64,000 bases of DNA from Epiperipatus broadwayi. Lineage: Eukaryota > Onychophora > Udeonychophora > Euonychophora > Peripatidae. This document shows, piece by piece, positions 45,428 to 58,483 of this stretch. The stretch is taken from assembly GCA_028023455.1 (NCBI GenBank), contig JAQFVV010012530.1:2746909-2810908 (forward strand). The letters are read 5' to 3'. Position 1 is the stretch's first letter; each line of letters opens with the position of its first letter. A program made the translations under genes and the position numbers. The notes beneath the pieces are model-generated. The model searched no databases. It was not told the origin of the DNA and saw only the letters and a program-made list of their open reading frames with translations.

Positions 45428-46659
45428 TATAAAATGGTTAGCACATCATAAGTCCAAAAACATTATTAACATAATCCACAAGTCAAGTGCTCAAAGAATC
45501 ACATGGTAAGTCCAAAACATTGTCACGATAATCCCCAAGTCAGATTTAAAAAAAATCATGTAAGCAATTGACAAATAATGACCATCTTTTTATATTACTA
45601 CATTGCAATTGATATAAGAAAGGATGTATTATTTCCAAATGATTTGTGATTTATTGTAGTAATATTTTTAGGTTTAGTTTCTTATGCACTAAATTATGTT
45701 TAGACAAAGTTCAACTTGAGGACTATAAGATAAAAATTTATCATAACTATTATGTAATCTGTGATTATTTGCATTATATTTGCTTCCAATCCACATTTCT
45801 TTTTTGTCTATGTGCAGAATATTTGTTTATTCACTTTAGTTAGATATAATTTCTTTTCCTAAATTTAAGCTCATTGCTTTCTTGTATTTGTCTAATCTAG
45901 TATAATGTGTGTTTATTATGATAGTTATTTGCCATTTTAGGGATTTGCAAAAGGGGGCTGAATTCTTGTTTTTTATTGACTTTTTGAAGAGAGAACTATA
46001 AGATTTCTTAGAGGTACATATTCTTTACTTATTCATCATTATTTGGTTTACTAACTATTTGATAACTATCTTCCTTTAAATAAAAATTATTGTTGATACT
46101 ACATATGCTAATATTGTTATATTTCATGTTTGTATCACCTGAATAATCATGGTGTTCCATAATGAAATTTTCAAATTTCTGTTTATTTCATTTCATTGAA
46201 AAACAAAATTTCCCTGGATGAGTGTTTCACTTATAATTGAATTTTTAGTATTTTGGCTATAAATATACCAATTGCTGGTCATCTCATATTGAATGATAAT
46301 ATTTAAGATGACAAGGTTTACAGATGATTTGTACTCTCCTTTGTAAGATGCATCTCTCATTGCAAAAAAAAAAAATCTTGTGGGAGAATTACTCTGAATA
46401 TAATTATGAGGGGGTGGGGGCTTATAAATGGGATCAACATTGGAAGAGTTATATTTTTAATGCAACTATTATTAAAACCAGTAGTGGTAGAGAAGCTATT
46501 GTTTCTAAAAGATATTTTAAATTACCAACTTAGAGAAACATATATACCAGATTGTTTATCAATATTATTATTTGTTTGCAAATCATTTAGTCACAATTAT
46601 TTTTTTTGAAAAAAATTGGTATTATTAGCTACATTTTTTTTGGCAAGCATCCCTAGATC

Positions 46660-46996
46660 AGCTGATTTAAGGCTCACGAATTGAATATTTTTGTAGTGTA
46701 ATTTTCACTACATCATTTGCACATAATCCCTTTATCATCTTGTGGAGGGATGTAATCATAAACATATGACCAAAGACATGTAAAACATATATATAAAATC
46801 TCCCAAAATACACATTTCATACTGAGACAGCTGTCATTAATTGGTGCAGATCACAATCTCATACACATTTGTTTATCATTGTTCAGTTTCTAAAGTTTAA
46901 TTGCAAAGTATCAAACATACCACCCTTGCAACTTTGACACAAACTCCTTAATGGAAGTATATTAATAATTTTTATTAGTCATTCATTAGTCTAGAG
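46660..46996 (-). mobile_element. Hammerhead-bearing repeat, part left of hAT
   Basis: The minus strand matches the unit of 23580-24240, including TGAACAATGATAAACA and the hammerhead-like motif F. Its interior is cut at 46996 by the hAT element. The sequence resumes at 50618 without loss except for the duplicated 8 bp. Confidence 0.65.
46803..46844 (-). ncRNA. Hammerhead-ribozyme-like motif F
   Basis: On the minus strand: CCAA, a core changed to TTAATGA, a diverged stem II, TGAAA, stem III AT/AT with loop GTGT, T at the cleavage site, and TTGG closing stem I perfectly. Stems I and III are kept while the core has two changes at C3 and G5, so it is most likely inactive. Confidence 0.45.
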
Positions 46997-47291
46997 CAGG
47001 GGTCAGCAACCTATGGCACTCGTGCCATACTTGGCATGTCAACAAATATCAATGGCACTCTGAATAAATTGAAATAGTAAAAAAATATATTTTAATTACA
47101 GCGTCTTTTTTTTTTTTCGTTTTTACATTCAACATTGAATTTACGATTAAATCATTATTTATCAGAAAATAATATACTTGACTTCATTTAAAAAATATTT
47201 TTGTTTGCAAGTGAAATAAATTCTACATATTCACATTTTACTTCTGATAATATTAAAAAATGAGATCGTAATCCAAATAAAAAGCTTATTA

Positions 47292-47613
47292 CAGGGGTCC
47301 CCAACCTTTTTGCATTTAAGAGCACATTCTATAATACTGGCCAGGTGGCAGGCACCATTTATTTTTTCAATGTAAATTTATAGTTGGATATTGTTAATAA
47401 TACACATAATGTACAAAAAAATATTTACACTGTAAAAATATAGTATGCCCTACAATTTGATTACAATATAATACAATAATTTATAAAAATTTTAAAAATT
47501 AAATTTATTTGTATCAGATAAATAATTTTTTATTGTGTTTGGATAGCGGCGGGCACACATAAAATGGTCTGCGGGCACCATGGTGCCCGTGGGCATAGGG
47601 TTGGGGACCCCTG
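47292..47613. mobile_element. hAT MITE nested in the larger hAT element
   Basis: The ends CAGGGGTCCCCAACC and GGTTGGGGACCCCTG are perfect 15-bp inverted repeats. The 8-bp flanks GCTTATTA (47284-47291) and GTTTATTA (47614-47621) match at 7 of 8 positions. The 322-bp interior is non-coding, with GGTGCC/GGCACC subterminal repeats. Confidence 0.9.
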
Positions 47614-47718
47614 GTTTATTACATTATCAATTCTAGAAAGCTATTTTCGGTAGTTGTATGGTAAATAATCGACACTCATTGATGGTGCTTCATTCAAAAA
47701 AAAAAAAAAAGGTAATGC

Positions 47719-48405
47719 GGTGTGCAAAAGATTTGGATAAAGAATTTATATCAGTATATTTGTACAAAAGATGGGATGATTGTTTTAGAAAGATTGTTGA
47801 GTGTTATAGTGGTAAGGAATGAGATAAAAGAATAGATTTATTAATAAAAAATAGGGAGTTAGAGAGATGGAGAACTAGTGTGGAGAGTAAAAAGAGTTTA
47901 AATATATATAGAAGTAAACAGAATATTAGGTGCAAGTTAATATATGATAATAGTAAGGAAAGTAGTTTATTGTTTAAGACTAGAACGGGATCTTGAGCAA
48001 CAAGAGAATATACATGTAAATGGAAAAATATGGGCGATTTAGTCTGTAAATTGTGTAAGGAAGGAATAGAAAATATTAGGCATTTGTTAATTGAATGTAA
48101 ATGCTTGAAAACAGAAAGGGTACAAATAATGAAATTATGGAAGAATAAATATGGAAAAAGTCATTATACAGAAAGTGGATTATTGGTTTTTATGCTGGGT
48201 TTGGGAAAATATAAGGGGGATTTAGCTATATAGGCTATAGAGTTGACAAAGATTATGTTATGTAAATGGGATGGAGCAGATTTGGGGAAAATTTAGAGTG
48301 GGAATGGAAGATAGAGTGGCTAACAGGTTTCTCTGGGCATAGTTGCTGAGAGATTCCTGACTCCATTTAAGGAGAAGTCACAGTGCATCACATCACATTA
48401 CATCT
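47719..48405 (+). mobile_element. LINE 3' fragment inside the hAT element
   Basis: This is the 5'-truncated 3' end of the same LINE family as 7849-9410, here in plus orientation. Positions 48030-48233 encode MGDLVCKLCKEGIENIRHLL, then IECKCL, which gives the CxxC-x8-H-x4-C finger. The tail reads GAGATTCCTGACTCC...CACAGTGCATCAC. The insertion separates the hAT 5' end from its transposase. Confidence 0.75.
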
Positions 48406-48432
48406 TGTGGCATACTGACAGAGATTCCCAAA

Positions 48433-50215
48433 ATGTTTTACAAAAGACAAAAACATGATATTCGCTCTTTTCAAGACTCTTGGCAAATGAATATGGATTT
48501 GTACAGCAAAAGGATCATGCTGTGTGAACATTATGTTGTGAAAATATTGTTGTGTCCTACCTCAAATATTCAAAGACATTCTCAAACTAAACATATGTTC
48601 ATGTTTAAAAACTCAGATGAGAAAAGTGAAGCTATAAAAAGAGCTATTTCTGCCTTTAAGAAACAAACTTATTTTAATCAAATAATTGGAACCCAAAATA
48701 AAGCCACTGAATGTAGTTATACAATTGCTCATTATGTGACTTTGAAAGGCAAACCTTTAACAGATGGACAATTCATCAAAGAAACGTTTTTGAAAAGTGC
48801 TGAAATCTTATTCAGTGATCTCCCAAATAAACAAATGATATTGTCTCTAAATTCGAAAAATACCAGTTTCTGTAACATCAATTCAAAGAAGAATAACTGA
48901 CATGGCTGAAGATGTGACAACAAAGCAGAAAAACAGTTTACAACAAGCTGTTGCATTCAGTGTTGCTGCTGATGAACGCACTGATGTAAATGATGTGGCG
49001 CACCTAGCAATAGTTGCACGATATTGTGACAACAATCATATTTATGAAGAATTGTTTTGCTTGTTTCCTCTTACTGGTGCAACAAAGGGACATGATATTT
49101 TCACTGCATTTTTCACTTATTTTGAAAATCAGAAAATTAACATAAATAAAATATTTAGTGTTACTACTGATGCCAGCCGTGCAATGGTCTGAAAGGAAAA
49201 GGGATTTGTTAAACTTTTTGAAAATCATATTAAACATCGAATATTGAGTTTCCACTGCATTATACACCAGGAAAATATAGTTGCAAAAATCTCATCACAA
49301 TGCTTGAATTCTGTAATGGACAATCATTAAAATAATTAATTTCATAGTTACTCATTCTTCATTAACACATAAGCAATTTAAATCCCTTTTGTAAGAAATT
49401 AATGATGCATATATAGACCTCCCTCTATACAGCAATGTTCATTGAATTAGTCGAGGTAATGTCTTGAACAGATTTATATCATGTCTGAAAGAAATCGATG
49501 TTTCTAGATGAAAAAGAACATTATTCAGAAAATGATGAAGACTGGTTATGCAAATTGATGTCTCTGACTGATATAACTCAATTCCTGAATGAGTTAAACT
49601 TATATTTTCAAGGGAAGTGTCAAACAGTACTAGAACTTTTTGAATATTGGATAGAATTTGCATCAATTTTAGACATATTTTTGCATGATATTACAACTAA
49701 CATCTGCAAGTACTTTTCAAATGTAAAGGCCCATGCAAATCAATTTAACATTAACAAAGATGAACTTTAAAAATACATTGAAGCTTTCAGAGAAGAATTT
49801 TCCAAATGATGTGAAGACTTCCAAATATACACACCTATATTTTCTTTCCTCATCAAACATGACTTAATTGATTTAAAGATGATTCCATTTGATTTATTTG
49901 TTTCTGAGTAGATGGATGTTGATAGTTTTGAAATGAATTAATTGAATTAATGTCATCAGAATTGTGGAAAACTAAATTTGTAGAATTGTGAAAAACTCTG
50001 TCTAGAAAAGTTGGCTGTCATTACCTGAAAGATTTGATTATTTGAAAAAAAACATGCTTGTGCTCTGCTTTCAGCATTTAGTTTAACTTACTTATGTGAA
50101 CAAATTTTCTCACATATGAAAAATATTTTGAGTTCACAAAGAAGTTGCCTAACACCTGAACATGCAGAAGCATATGTGAAGCTGAAAGTGGATGAATTAC
50201 ATACCTGACATTGGG
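48433..50215 (+). pseudogene. Decayed hAT transposase (ZBED5/GTF2IRD2-like)
   Basis: Three collinear open blocks (48433-48900, 48902-49192 and 49498-49770), separated by stops and frame changes, read as one hAT transposase. Recognisable pieces are the end of the BED-type region (SNIQRHSQTKH), the middle catalytic region (AVAFSVAADERTDVNDVAHL, then TTDASRAMV, with the first Asp-bearing motif), and the C-terminal hAT dimerisation region (SAFSLTYLCEQIFSHMKNI, then EHAEAYVKLKVDEL near 50070-50205). It would have cut and pasted this element. It cannot be translated as a whole now. Confidence 0.8.
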
Positions 50216-50609
50216 CAATTGAGCAAAGAGGTACAAGGGAAAGGTTCACATTAGTTTATTTTAATAACAAAAAATGATATTTTATTCTTATTTAAATTAT
50301 ATATTTTGTATGGGTAAAAAGTTGTAATTTATAATTTGTAATATAATTTTTAATAAGCATGTTCACATGATTCTAAGTATTTTAAAATATTGAATGACCA
50401 TTAATATAAGATCCAGTTGTAATGGACATCAAATGTATATATTATATAGTAGTATATATTTTATACTATAATATTATATATAACTTTGAAGCTCATTATA
50501 ACAGAACCAATTTTGATAATATAATAAAATTGGTAAAATCATATCAGCATGCAGTCTAACATTGTAACATAGGTTCGGCGTCACACTACTAAAAGGTTGC
50601 TTACTCCTG

Positions 50610-50780
50610 GTCTAGAGATTATCCATTTAATGAATAATATTTTTGTAATATAATTTTCACTTTCATGCAATCAGTCCTTACATTGTATGAGAGTGGTGTA
50701 GTAAAAATTACATTACGGAAATATCGTTTATTAAGTGAATAATCTCTAGTATTAATAAAAATTATTAATTTTTGAAGACA
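50610..50780. repeat. Hammerhead-repeat inversion point
   Basis: 50618-50668 (minus-oriented repeat, continuing from 46996) is mirrored by about 50695-50750. AGATTATCCATTTAATGAAT pairs with ATTAAGTGAATAATCT, and TATAATTTTCAC pairs with GTAAAAATTA. The unit is therefore a head-to-head pair with a centre near 50685, the second half truncated. Confidence 0.6.
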
Positions 50781-51249
50781 TTTTTAGAAATCATTAGAAA
50801 TACGAGTAATGAAATAAAAGAATTAAATACTTATTCTCATCTAATTCTTTAAATCATAACGATTGTTTTAATATCCTTTTAATCTTGTTATTAGAAGAAA
50901 TAAGACCATTTAAATTTGTCTTTGTTACAGAATTAATTTGATTACTAACCTTCATTGACAGACATCATTCAGGTAAACTGGCTGAAAATATAGTGTTTGC
51001 AAATGAAATATTTGTTTTTGATCAGAAAAATTAAAAAACTTTTTTTTTTGGTTTCTAGATCAGCTTAGATAAAAATTCTCAAGGTATTGACTGTTCTTAA
51101 ACCAGAACTGTCAACCAACAAACATAATGTTAACTTATAAATACTTTATATGTTAAAGAAAATTAATAAGTGTTTATTTATTCTTTCACTAGTTAGCAAT
51201 GCAAAACATTTTGCTCCAGGAAATAGGGAAAAATTCAACTCGATTATCA

Positions 51250-53040
51250 TGTTTTAATAAGATAGTACAGAAGAGATAATTTCCAGATAGTTGGAATAAT
51301 ATAAGAGTAAACAATTATAGACTGATAGCAGTATTGTTAGTGTTATATAAAGTTTTCACATACATGGTGGCTGGAAAAAAATAATATCGTTCAGATAGGT
51401 ATACAGCAGATAGTTTATTTATAGTTGCACAACTTGTAGATATGAATAAGAATACAGATAGGCAGTTATATATGGTCTTTAAGGATATAGTGAAGTCATA
51501 TGATAAAATGAATAGAAATAGATTATGGGTAAATTTAGTAAATTTGAGAATAAATGGAGTTTTAGTGGATCTTATTAAGAGATTGTATGAAAATATTTAT
51601 TATATGTATCAATTAGGAAATATAGAATCAGCTAGATTTAAAAATGATATGGAAGTAAGGCAAGGCTGCTCTATGACACCTTTTTTGTTATATTTGAGAG
51701 AAATGAAAAGGGAAATAGAAAGATTAGGAAGAGGGGTGAATATACCATTAGTAAATGGCAAGGGAGTGCTTTTTTACATTATCAAGTCTTTTAGTTGATG
51801 ATGATATTTTCTTATGCATAGAAAATGAAAAGGATATGAAAAATGTGCTGAAGACTTGTGCAAGGGTGGGCACAGAGATTAGTTTCAAATTTAGTGAAAA
51901 AATCAAAAGTAATGATGGTAAATGCTGGGGAAACAGAAGAGAAATAAGTTTTCATGAAGAATATAAAGTTAATTGTGATGAATAGGTATAACTATTTGAG
52001 AATTGTCATAAAGTAATCAGGGAATTTCCTGGAGAAATAAAAAAAAAAGATAAATGAAACAAAGAAAAAAAAGGACTGATAAAGAAATTAACAGTGCTTT
52101 TACATAATAAATGTGATGTAGCATGAATAGTATAGAAGGGGGTGAGCAGTAGCAGGGTTAACCTATGATAATGATGTGTTAGCAAAGGGAAGTATTTAGA
52201 AAAAGTATAGGAAGACATGCATTGGATGCAGATGTGTGGATGACAAAGGAAGCAGTTCAAGGAGAAATGGGATTGTCAAGTTTTTATATAAAAAAAATGC
52301 AAAAAGCAAAATGAAAGTGTTCAGTAGATTGCAATTTATAGATAGTAAGCGAATAGCCAAAACAGTATTTAATTGAGCTATGAGTAAAGGACAGGAAACA
52401 AGATGGGTGACAAGATAGTATACTATGCAGAATATTTGGATAAAGACTTTATGTCAGTATACTTGTACAAAAGATGGGATGATTATGTTAAAAAGGATTG
52501 TTGAGTGTTATAGTGGCAAGGAATTTATGCATTGATTGGAGAACTAGTATGGAGAGTAAAAGCTGCTTAATATATGTAGAAAATGAACAAAATATTGGGT
52601 GTGAGTTAATTTATGAAAATAGCAGGTAAGGTAGTTTACTATTTAAGATTTGAACAGGATCATTAGCAACAAAGGAATATACACGTAAATGGAGAAATGT
52701 GGGTGATTTAGTCTGTAGGTTATGTAAGGAATACAAGGAAAATATTTGGCATCTGCTAAGTGGAAGAATAAATATAGGCCAAGAGATTATACAAAAAGTG
52801 GGTTATTGGTCTTTATAATGAAATTGTAAAAAGATAGGGAGTTCTAGATACAAAGATCATGGAAAGGACAAAGATAATGTTATAGAAATGGGATTGAACA
52901 GGATAGAGAAGAATATGGCAATCTTAGGTTGAGAAATGGAAAGGGAAAGTAATGTGGTTAACTGCTTTTTCTTGGACATATTGACTGAGAGATTTCTGGC
53001 TTTGATAAAGGAGTAGCCATATCACAGCATATCACATACT
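51250..53040 (+). pseudogene. LINE fragment: reverse transcriptase to 3' tail
   Basis: The frame-broken coding begins with NYRLIAVLLVLYKVF (about 51314-51358), the start of the reverse transcriptase. Motif A is YMVFKDIVKSYDKMNRNRLW (51470-51530), and motif B is VRQGCSMTPFLLYL (51655-51700). After a frame change LLVDDDIFL (about 51785-51812) stands where the catalytic xADD is expected, with Ala replaced. The C-terminal finger is degraded near 52690-52760. The 3' tail GAGATTTCTGGCTTTG...ATCACATAC ends near 53040 and matches the tail of the 7849-9410 copies. It is 5'-truncated, with many stops. Confidence 0.7.
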
Positions 53041-53999
53041 TGCATTTTTTTGGAATTAGTAAATGTGCACTTCTTAACAGCTAATAAATAGATTTTCAAA
53101 TATTCTTTCTTCAGAAAATTTAATCATAATAATTTTTAAAAATTATTATTCTTACTGAAATTATTTCCAAAATTGTAACAACTCTCAAGTACAGGAGATA
53201 ATCCTATAATAAATATTTTTATTCTGCTAAAAGAGTACATACCATATAATGCATATCACAATTTCTCACCATTATTGTCTACAAAATCAACATTTATAAC
53301 ATTACAGACATAAAATTAATATATGTAAAATCATTACAATAATTATAAATTATGATATAAAGAAGAAATGCATAAATTTTGATCTCTTTTGTTTTATACA
53401 CAGAATAAATAAATTACGACTTAAAAAAAAAGTCTGAAGGTTCAAAGCTTTGAAATTCATAAAAAGTTCGAAATAGTCTGCTTCCGGTTGCCATATTAGA
53501 TGGTTTTATTCTTTCCAAGCTCCAGCCAGTATAGACTTTTTTATAGTCCTTTGTTATAGAGATTGTGAATAATCTGGATTCTGTGGTGAGTTACCCCTTT
53601 GCTAATCTTCTAAAGTGACTTTTATTAAAAAAACTTTAACTCAACTTTTGAGAATAATTCATCCATTGTTATCAATCTTTAATGACATCTATTGTCAAAG
53701 ATCCTATTGTCAAAAAAACTAGGGAAAAATTCCAATTAATACCAAGTCTCAACAAAAAGATATCAAATTGAAGATCCTATTGTCAAAAAAACTAGGGGAA
53801 AATTCCAATTAATACCAAGTCTCAACAAAAAGATATCAAATTGAATCAAAAACAGTTCATTTTTAACTCTAATCCGGTCAGACCAAAGAAGACTGCTCAA
53901 TTCATGAATCCTAATAAGTGAAATATTTAAAAACTTCCTGAAAAGAAAAAATTTGAAAGTAAAACATTGCGAGATGCCAAAAGTAAGGTGAAGTAGATT
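53041..53999. repeat. Intergenic DNA with 73-bp tandem duplication
   Basis: Mostly AT-rich. At 53700-53845 a 73-bp unit starting GATCCTATTGTCAAAAAAAC is present twice with only one or two differences. This may already be the 5' end of the LINE that occupies 54000-59300. Confidence 0.7.
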
Positions 54000-54246
54000 C
54001 AAAAATTAATATACTTTCATTAGGGCCTGGAGGTTGAGACAGGACTTATTTGAAAGGGCTTGTCTTCCCCTGTAATGCAAAACCAAGGGCATCAAAATTG
54101 TCAATTCCTAAGGGAAGTTATGCAAGAAAATATGCTGAAGATCCACTCTTTCTAAGTGTTCATCTAATTCTGAAGTTACGAAATGTGGGGAAAATTGACA
54201 GTCTGAAAAAACACACTTTTCTAATGATGTCAACTCTGTCTCTTTA

Positions 54247-54788
54247 TTGAATATTGTGTATTCTGACTCAGGTTACATCCCAAACCAAGAACTGGAGTTT
54301 TCAGAGTTGGGGAATGAAAGTTATGAGGGGAAAATAAGCGTAGAAGTGGTGCCATCAAAAACCAAAAATTTTGAGAAAATGGTCAAAAATCACAATGAAG
54401 TCAATAGAAAAGCTAATATGCATGCCACATCGTCCAAAATAGTCTCATTTGATGGAGGTCACCCCCACAGCTGATTAACATCTTGGTTCCACTGTAATTA
54501 TTGATTGCAAAAATTTTTCCCAATCTTCAAAAAATATCAAATCATCCAACCTTCCCATATTACCTTAACTTTTCCACACCTTGGATGAGCTCAACCAATA
54601 TACTTTCAGATGGTTTATCAAATAATAATAAGCAATTGAAGTGCAATACTATTGAACAGTTTCCAACTCTTTCTCCCCAGGGTATACCAAACCTTGAAGG
54701 AACTGGCCCAGACCCAGAGCAAAGCTTTTCAAGGCTGACACCATTATCCTATGCCAACATTGCTGCCCAAAACATCTTGGGGCCTTGA
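54247..54788 (+). pseudogene. LINE ORF1 (gag-like) remains
   Basis: Two blocks (54247-54474 and 54501-54788) are separated by stops. The second ends in FPTLSPQGIPNLEGTGPDP and LTPLSYANIAAQN, a proline/serine-rich stretch with SYANIAA, typical of the region before the nucleic-acid-binding part of non-LTR gag proteins. No CCHC knuckle could be read with confidence. Confidence 0.45.
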
Positions 54789-56399
54789 TCCAAAACTGCT
54801 GTGTACCCCAGTATTGATAACTCCCAAGAGGCCAAGTCCTCTGGGATCCCTGGCAGAGATTTACAAATTATGGTGAAGTTTATACAACTTCCAGAGATAA
54901 AGGGGAAAACATACCTCCTTATGATAACCCCAGTAATTATAAATGTGATTTTTCTAGACATTCATTAATAAGTGAGAAGTTTAATCAATCAGTTCCAGCT
55001 CTCCTCAAGAAATCTTTTAACATTTATAAGTATAATAAGGCAGTAAGTCTGGCTGTAACAGATGAAAACATCCATCTATTCAAATCCCCAATAAATCACT
55101 TTTTGAATTATTCTTTATGCATGACATCTGGAACTCTGTATACAAGGTGTTATCTCATCCTAAAACAGGTATGTGATGGTTCAATTTAGCAACATTATCA
55201 TCAGGGAGGCCTTCCATAACAACCACATGAGTCTCTGGTAGATACTTGATCACCATAGATCTGGACAGACCGAATTCCATTGATGGCTATGTTAAGAACA
55301 GTGGTATAGGCTTCAGCAGGGCAGATCTCCAGAGAGCCTTGGCCCCCTTTGGAACATTATAGTGTTTAAATATTGGACAAACCGACATAGAGGGGCCAAG
55401 GTTTTTTTCACTATAGCAGACTTTCACATTACATTAAAAAAAGGGACTTCTCCACTCAATATCCATGGGCTTATCAAGTTCCTCGACTTGCCATTTACCA
55501 ACATCCTTTGGGGGGAGCTCCTCTAGTGTTTCCACTGCAGAGTTAGGGACACCTTGTGAAGGATTGCAGAGATTGACATTATATGCAGTTTGGTCTTCTT
55601 GGCTGGGAACCACATCAATGTCCCCCAAAAATGGTATGCCATCTAACACCCCTCCTCCACCCCTGGCCCTCAAGGGTTTTTTTGGGTTTGGCCCTTTGGA
55701 TCTCCTGCTTTCAATCTGACAGGGCATACCTCCCTTCTGACTATACCATGGGTAATGTTGCTGCTGGGGGTTTTGGGGTCCCTTCACTCAGTCTGATTGC
55801 AGATGGAGCAGAGAACTGACTTGCTGACCAGCCTGTGGATATGTCTATGGTAGATTCCCAGCTGCAGATGGCCAACTCCCCAGATGCAGATGGATTCTTT
55901 CTAACTGGATTTTAGTAAAGAAGAGGTAAGATGGGAAGGAAACCAAGAATATTTCAGGACTCTCCTGGCTTATCATCTTCCTATTCCAACACTCTGATGA
56001 TAGATGACCTTATGGGCCTCAATTATCCTACTGATCCAGTTAGCAACTCAGTTTTCCCTTGAAAGAAAGAGTTGTGGCATTTATCCCCTTCCAGCTGGGC
56101 TACCTCTTGGGAATTTTTTCACAATTGATGATGAGACCTCTGTACCTAATTCTCTGATCCCTTATGCCTGCCAAGAGATCATAGTCTGGGCTAAGGGTTT
56201 TTTCTTTCTCGGTGTGTAATAGTAGTGATAGTTATGGCAGACCTGATCCAGACTCCAACTCAACACTTTCAGGAACCCAAACAGTGACTGATGATTTCTC
56301 CCATAATCAAGTGGTTTTCCTCCAGGTCCCTGAGTTTGGTCAATCTTCTGGATCCTTTTGAACCAATGACCAACCAACCAGGCTGAAAATCTCTGTCAA

Positions 56400-56920
56400 G
56401 GTAAGGGGTCTGAACTCATAGGATAGGGCATATGCCTTGTAACATTGGTTCCAAAGGCAGACCCCAGATGATCTGTGCTTATCAGAAACAAAGATGCACC
56501 TCCAGTCAGACCATTGTGTTATCCAGCTAATCAAAGAATTTGATTTTTTCCACTTCTCATTCTCTTCTGCATTCTTGTTCAAGATGTTATACATTGACTC
56601 TCACTGCCTTATAGTGATCATCTAATTTCATGGATGGTCATTCAATTTAGTAAATCTATTATATCTACCCAGAAACCCCCAAGATCATAATCAAAGTGAT
56701 ACACTCCATCAATGCAATTCTCAGAACAAGCCTGCTTTCCACCTTAATTACTGGTGACTTCAATCAATCATACCTTTCCTTCAAAACCAAATACCTAAAA
56801 CTCCTTAATTTTCTCATGATAAGTAGAGGAGGCCTTTTTCCTGAAGGTGCATTCTTATTTTATACTAGGCATTCACATTCTTTAATTGACCTGATGTTTT
56901 TTCCTCCTGTGATGGCATGA
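56400..56920 (+). pseudogene. LINE endonuclease remains
   Basis: PDDLCLSETKMHLQSD (about 56466-56513) matches the conserved Glu-containing motif at the start of apurinic-type endonucleases. LITGDFNQ (about 56747) is the GDFN motif. HSHSLIDLMFFPP (about 56870-56910) matches their S-x-IDLI motif. The frame is interrupted between the first and second motifs. Confidence 0.7.
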
Positions 56921-57889
56921 TCAATGGCATCTCTGGCCCAATGCCTTTTTTGACCATCTGGCCTTGGAAATTCAGTTGAGGTAATAAAACCTCCACTTTC
57001 CCTACACCATAAGGTGCTTACAAGGTTGAATATCACCCCCCAACTAAACTGAGGCCTACATTGCCTTCCACCATCTTAGGATTTTGTATCTTTTTTTGGT
57101 AGAAATATGGATGGCCTTCATTAAATCACTAAGTTACCTAATAAATCTATGCACCCTTAAAACTATAGGTCCCATCTGGCTGATGGCTGAGCCAGATGGG
57201 ATGACCAGAGATCTGCATGACTTGACTCTTGAAGCACAGAACATCCCCCACATAATTCACTTCAAAGCAAAATATAAATCAGCACAGTCTGCCCTTGCCA
57301 AGTACCTTGCAATTAAGAGGGTCTGACAATACCTACAACATCAACATTGCTGGATCAGAGGGTACCATCACTAGGTCCTTGATTCAGCCAAAAGATCATG
57401 GTCCCCCACATTGATTGAGGTGCAGGGAAGCTTCATGATGGCCAGGATCAGGGAGTTTCTTTCCCTAAAATTTCAGCCATTAGGGATAACTAATGCCTGG
57501 AAAAAATTCGCCTCAGCTGACTCTGCCCCCACAAGATCTAAGTGAGGGAAAGTTCTGCAGTAACTAAGGTCTCTCCCAGACAAGACCCATTCTGGCCTGC
57601 ATGGAATTTTCTGAAATTTCTCTTATATCACCTGCACATGTTTATAGTGCCAATTATATTAAACATAAATTTCTTAGCTGATGACAGTCAGGAAGCCTGG
57701 AGATTTGTACAATTGCTATAGTACCTCTCATCAAGAAACCTGAGAGACCATTAGTTCTGGAAAACAATCCTATATTCATGGTGCTGCTTATGATTAAAGT
57801 GATTAGGGCCTCATAAAAGAGGATATCCAAGATAACATCATTGGATACCTCTCACCTTAGCAATTGCAAAGGTTGCACACCTGCCTCAT

Positions 57890-58483
57890 TGACCATGTAT
57901 GAAGAAGGAAATCCTAGCCATGGTTCAGCTTGACTTTGCAGGAGCCTTTGACTGCATCAGAATTAACATACTGCTTGGTGTTCTGTAGGAGCTCAAAGTG
58001 CCCAGGGCTTACATTCAGCTCATAAAAAACCTCCTGCACAATTAGAAGGTTTTTCTCTTGTTGGACAGTTGAGTCTCTCCAGGATTTAGGCACTGTATTT
58101 TCATCCCACAGGGCTCACCATTGAGTGCGTTTCTCTTTGTAGCCTACATGAATCTGCTGCTGCTAAGCATCAAGACTGCTCTTCTGGGCATAGCCATTCC
58201 TGTGGTTGGAGAGAGCATGTACCACATCATTTACATGGATGAGGTGGTGATGTTTCTCTCCTCTAGCAGGGAGCCCATGAGTCTCAAAGAGCTTCTAGAT
58301 CTATTTGCTTGCAAATTCAGTCTGAGGGTCAATGAAGGCAAATTGGCAATATGGTCCATTCTGACAGGGAAGCAAATCCTGGGCAGATTCAAAGTGCCCC
58401 CCAGAGATTCCTTAAATTACACCTTGCCTCTCCCCTTGATCATGAGGAGAGACATAGAGAAAAAGCTACCTTCCAAAATTTAG
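57890..58483 (+). pseudogene. LINE reverse transcriptase remains
   Basis: MVQLDFAGAFDCI (about 57920-57958) is motif A with its catalytic Asp. PQGSPLSAFLFVAYMNLLL (about 58106-58162) is motif B. HIIYMDEVVMFLSS (about 58221-58262) is motif C, in which the expected YADD has become YMDE, so both the Ala and the second catalytic Asp are lost. A stop falls between motifs A and B. Downstream, 58121-58483 stays open through the thumb region. Confidence 0.75.

Larger units (their letters stand above)
46997..50609 (+). mobile_element. Complete-ended hAT element with nested insertions
   Basis: The inverted termini CAGGGGTCAGCAACC and (reverse complement) CAGGAGTAAGCAACC match at 13 of 15 positions. 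The 8-bp target duplication GTCTAGAG is identical on both sides (46989-46996 and 50610-50617). The 3613-bp element carries a decayed transposase at 48433-50215. Inside it lie a hAT MITE (47292-47613) and a LINE 3' fragment (47719-48405), both later insertions. Its target was an inverted hammerhead-bearing repeat. Confidence 0.9.

Noticed and set aside
55434-55787. 117-codon minus-strand frame
   Set aside because: Antisense within the LINE at 54000-59304; no domain on this strand.
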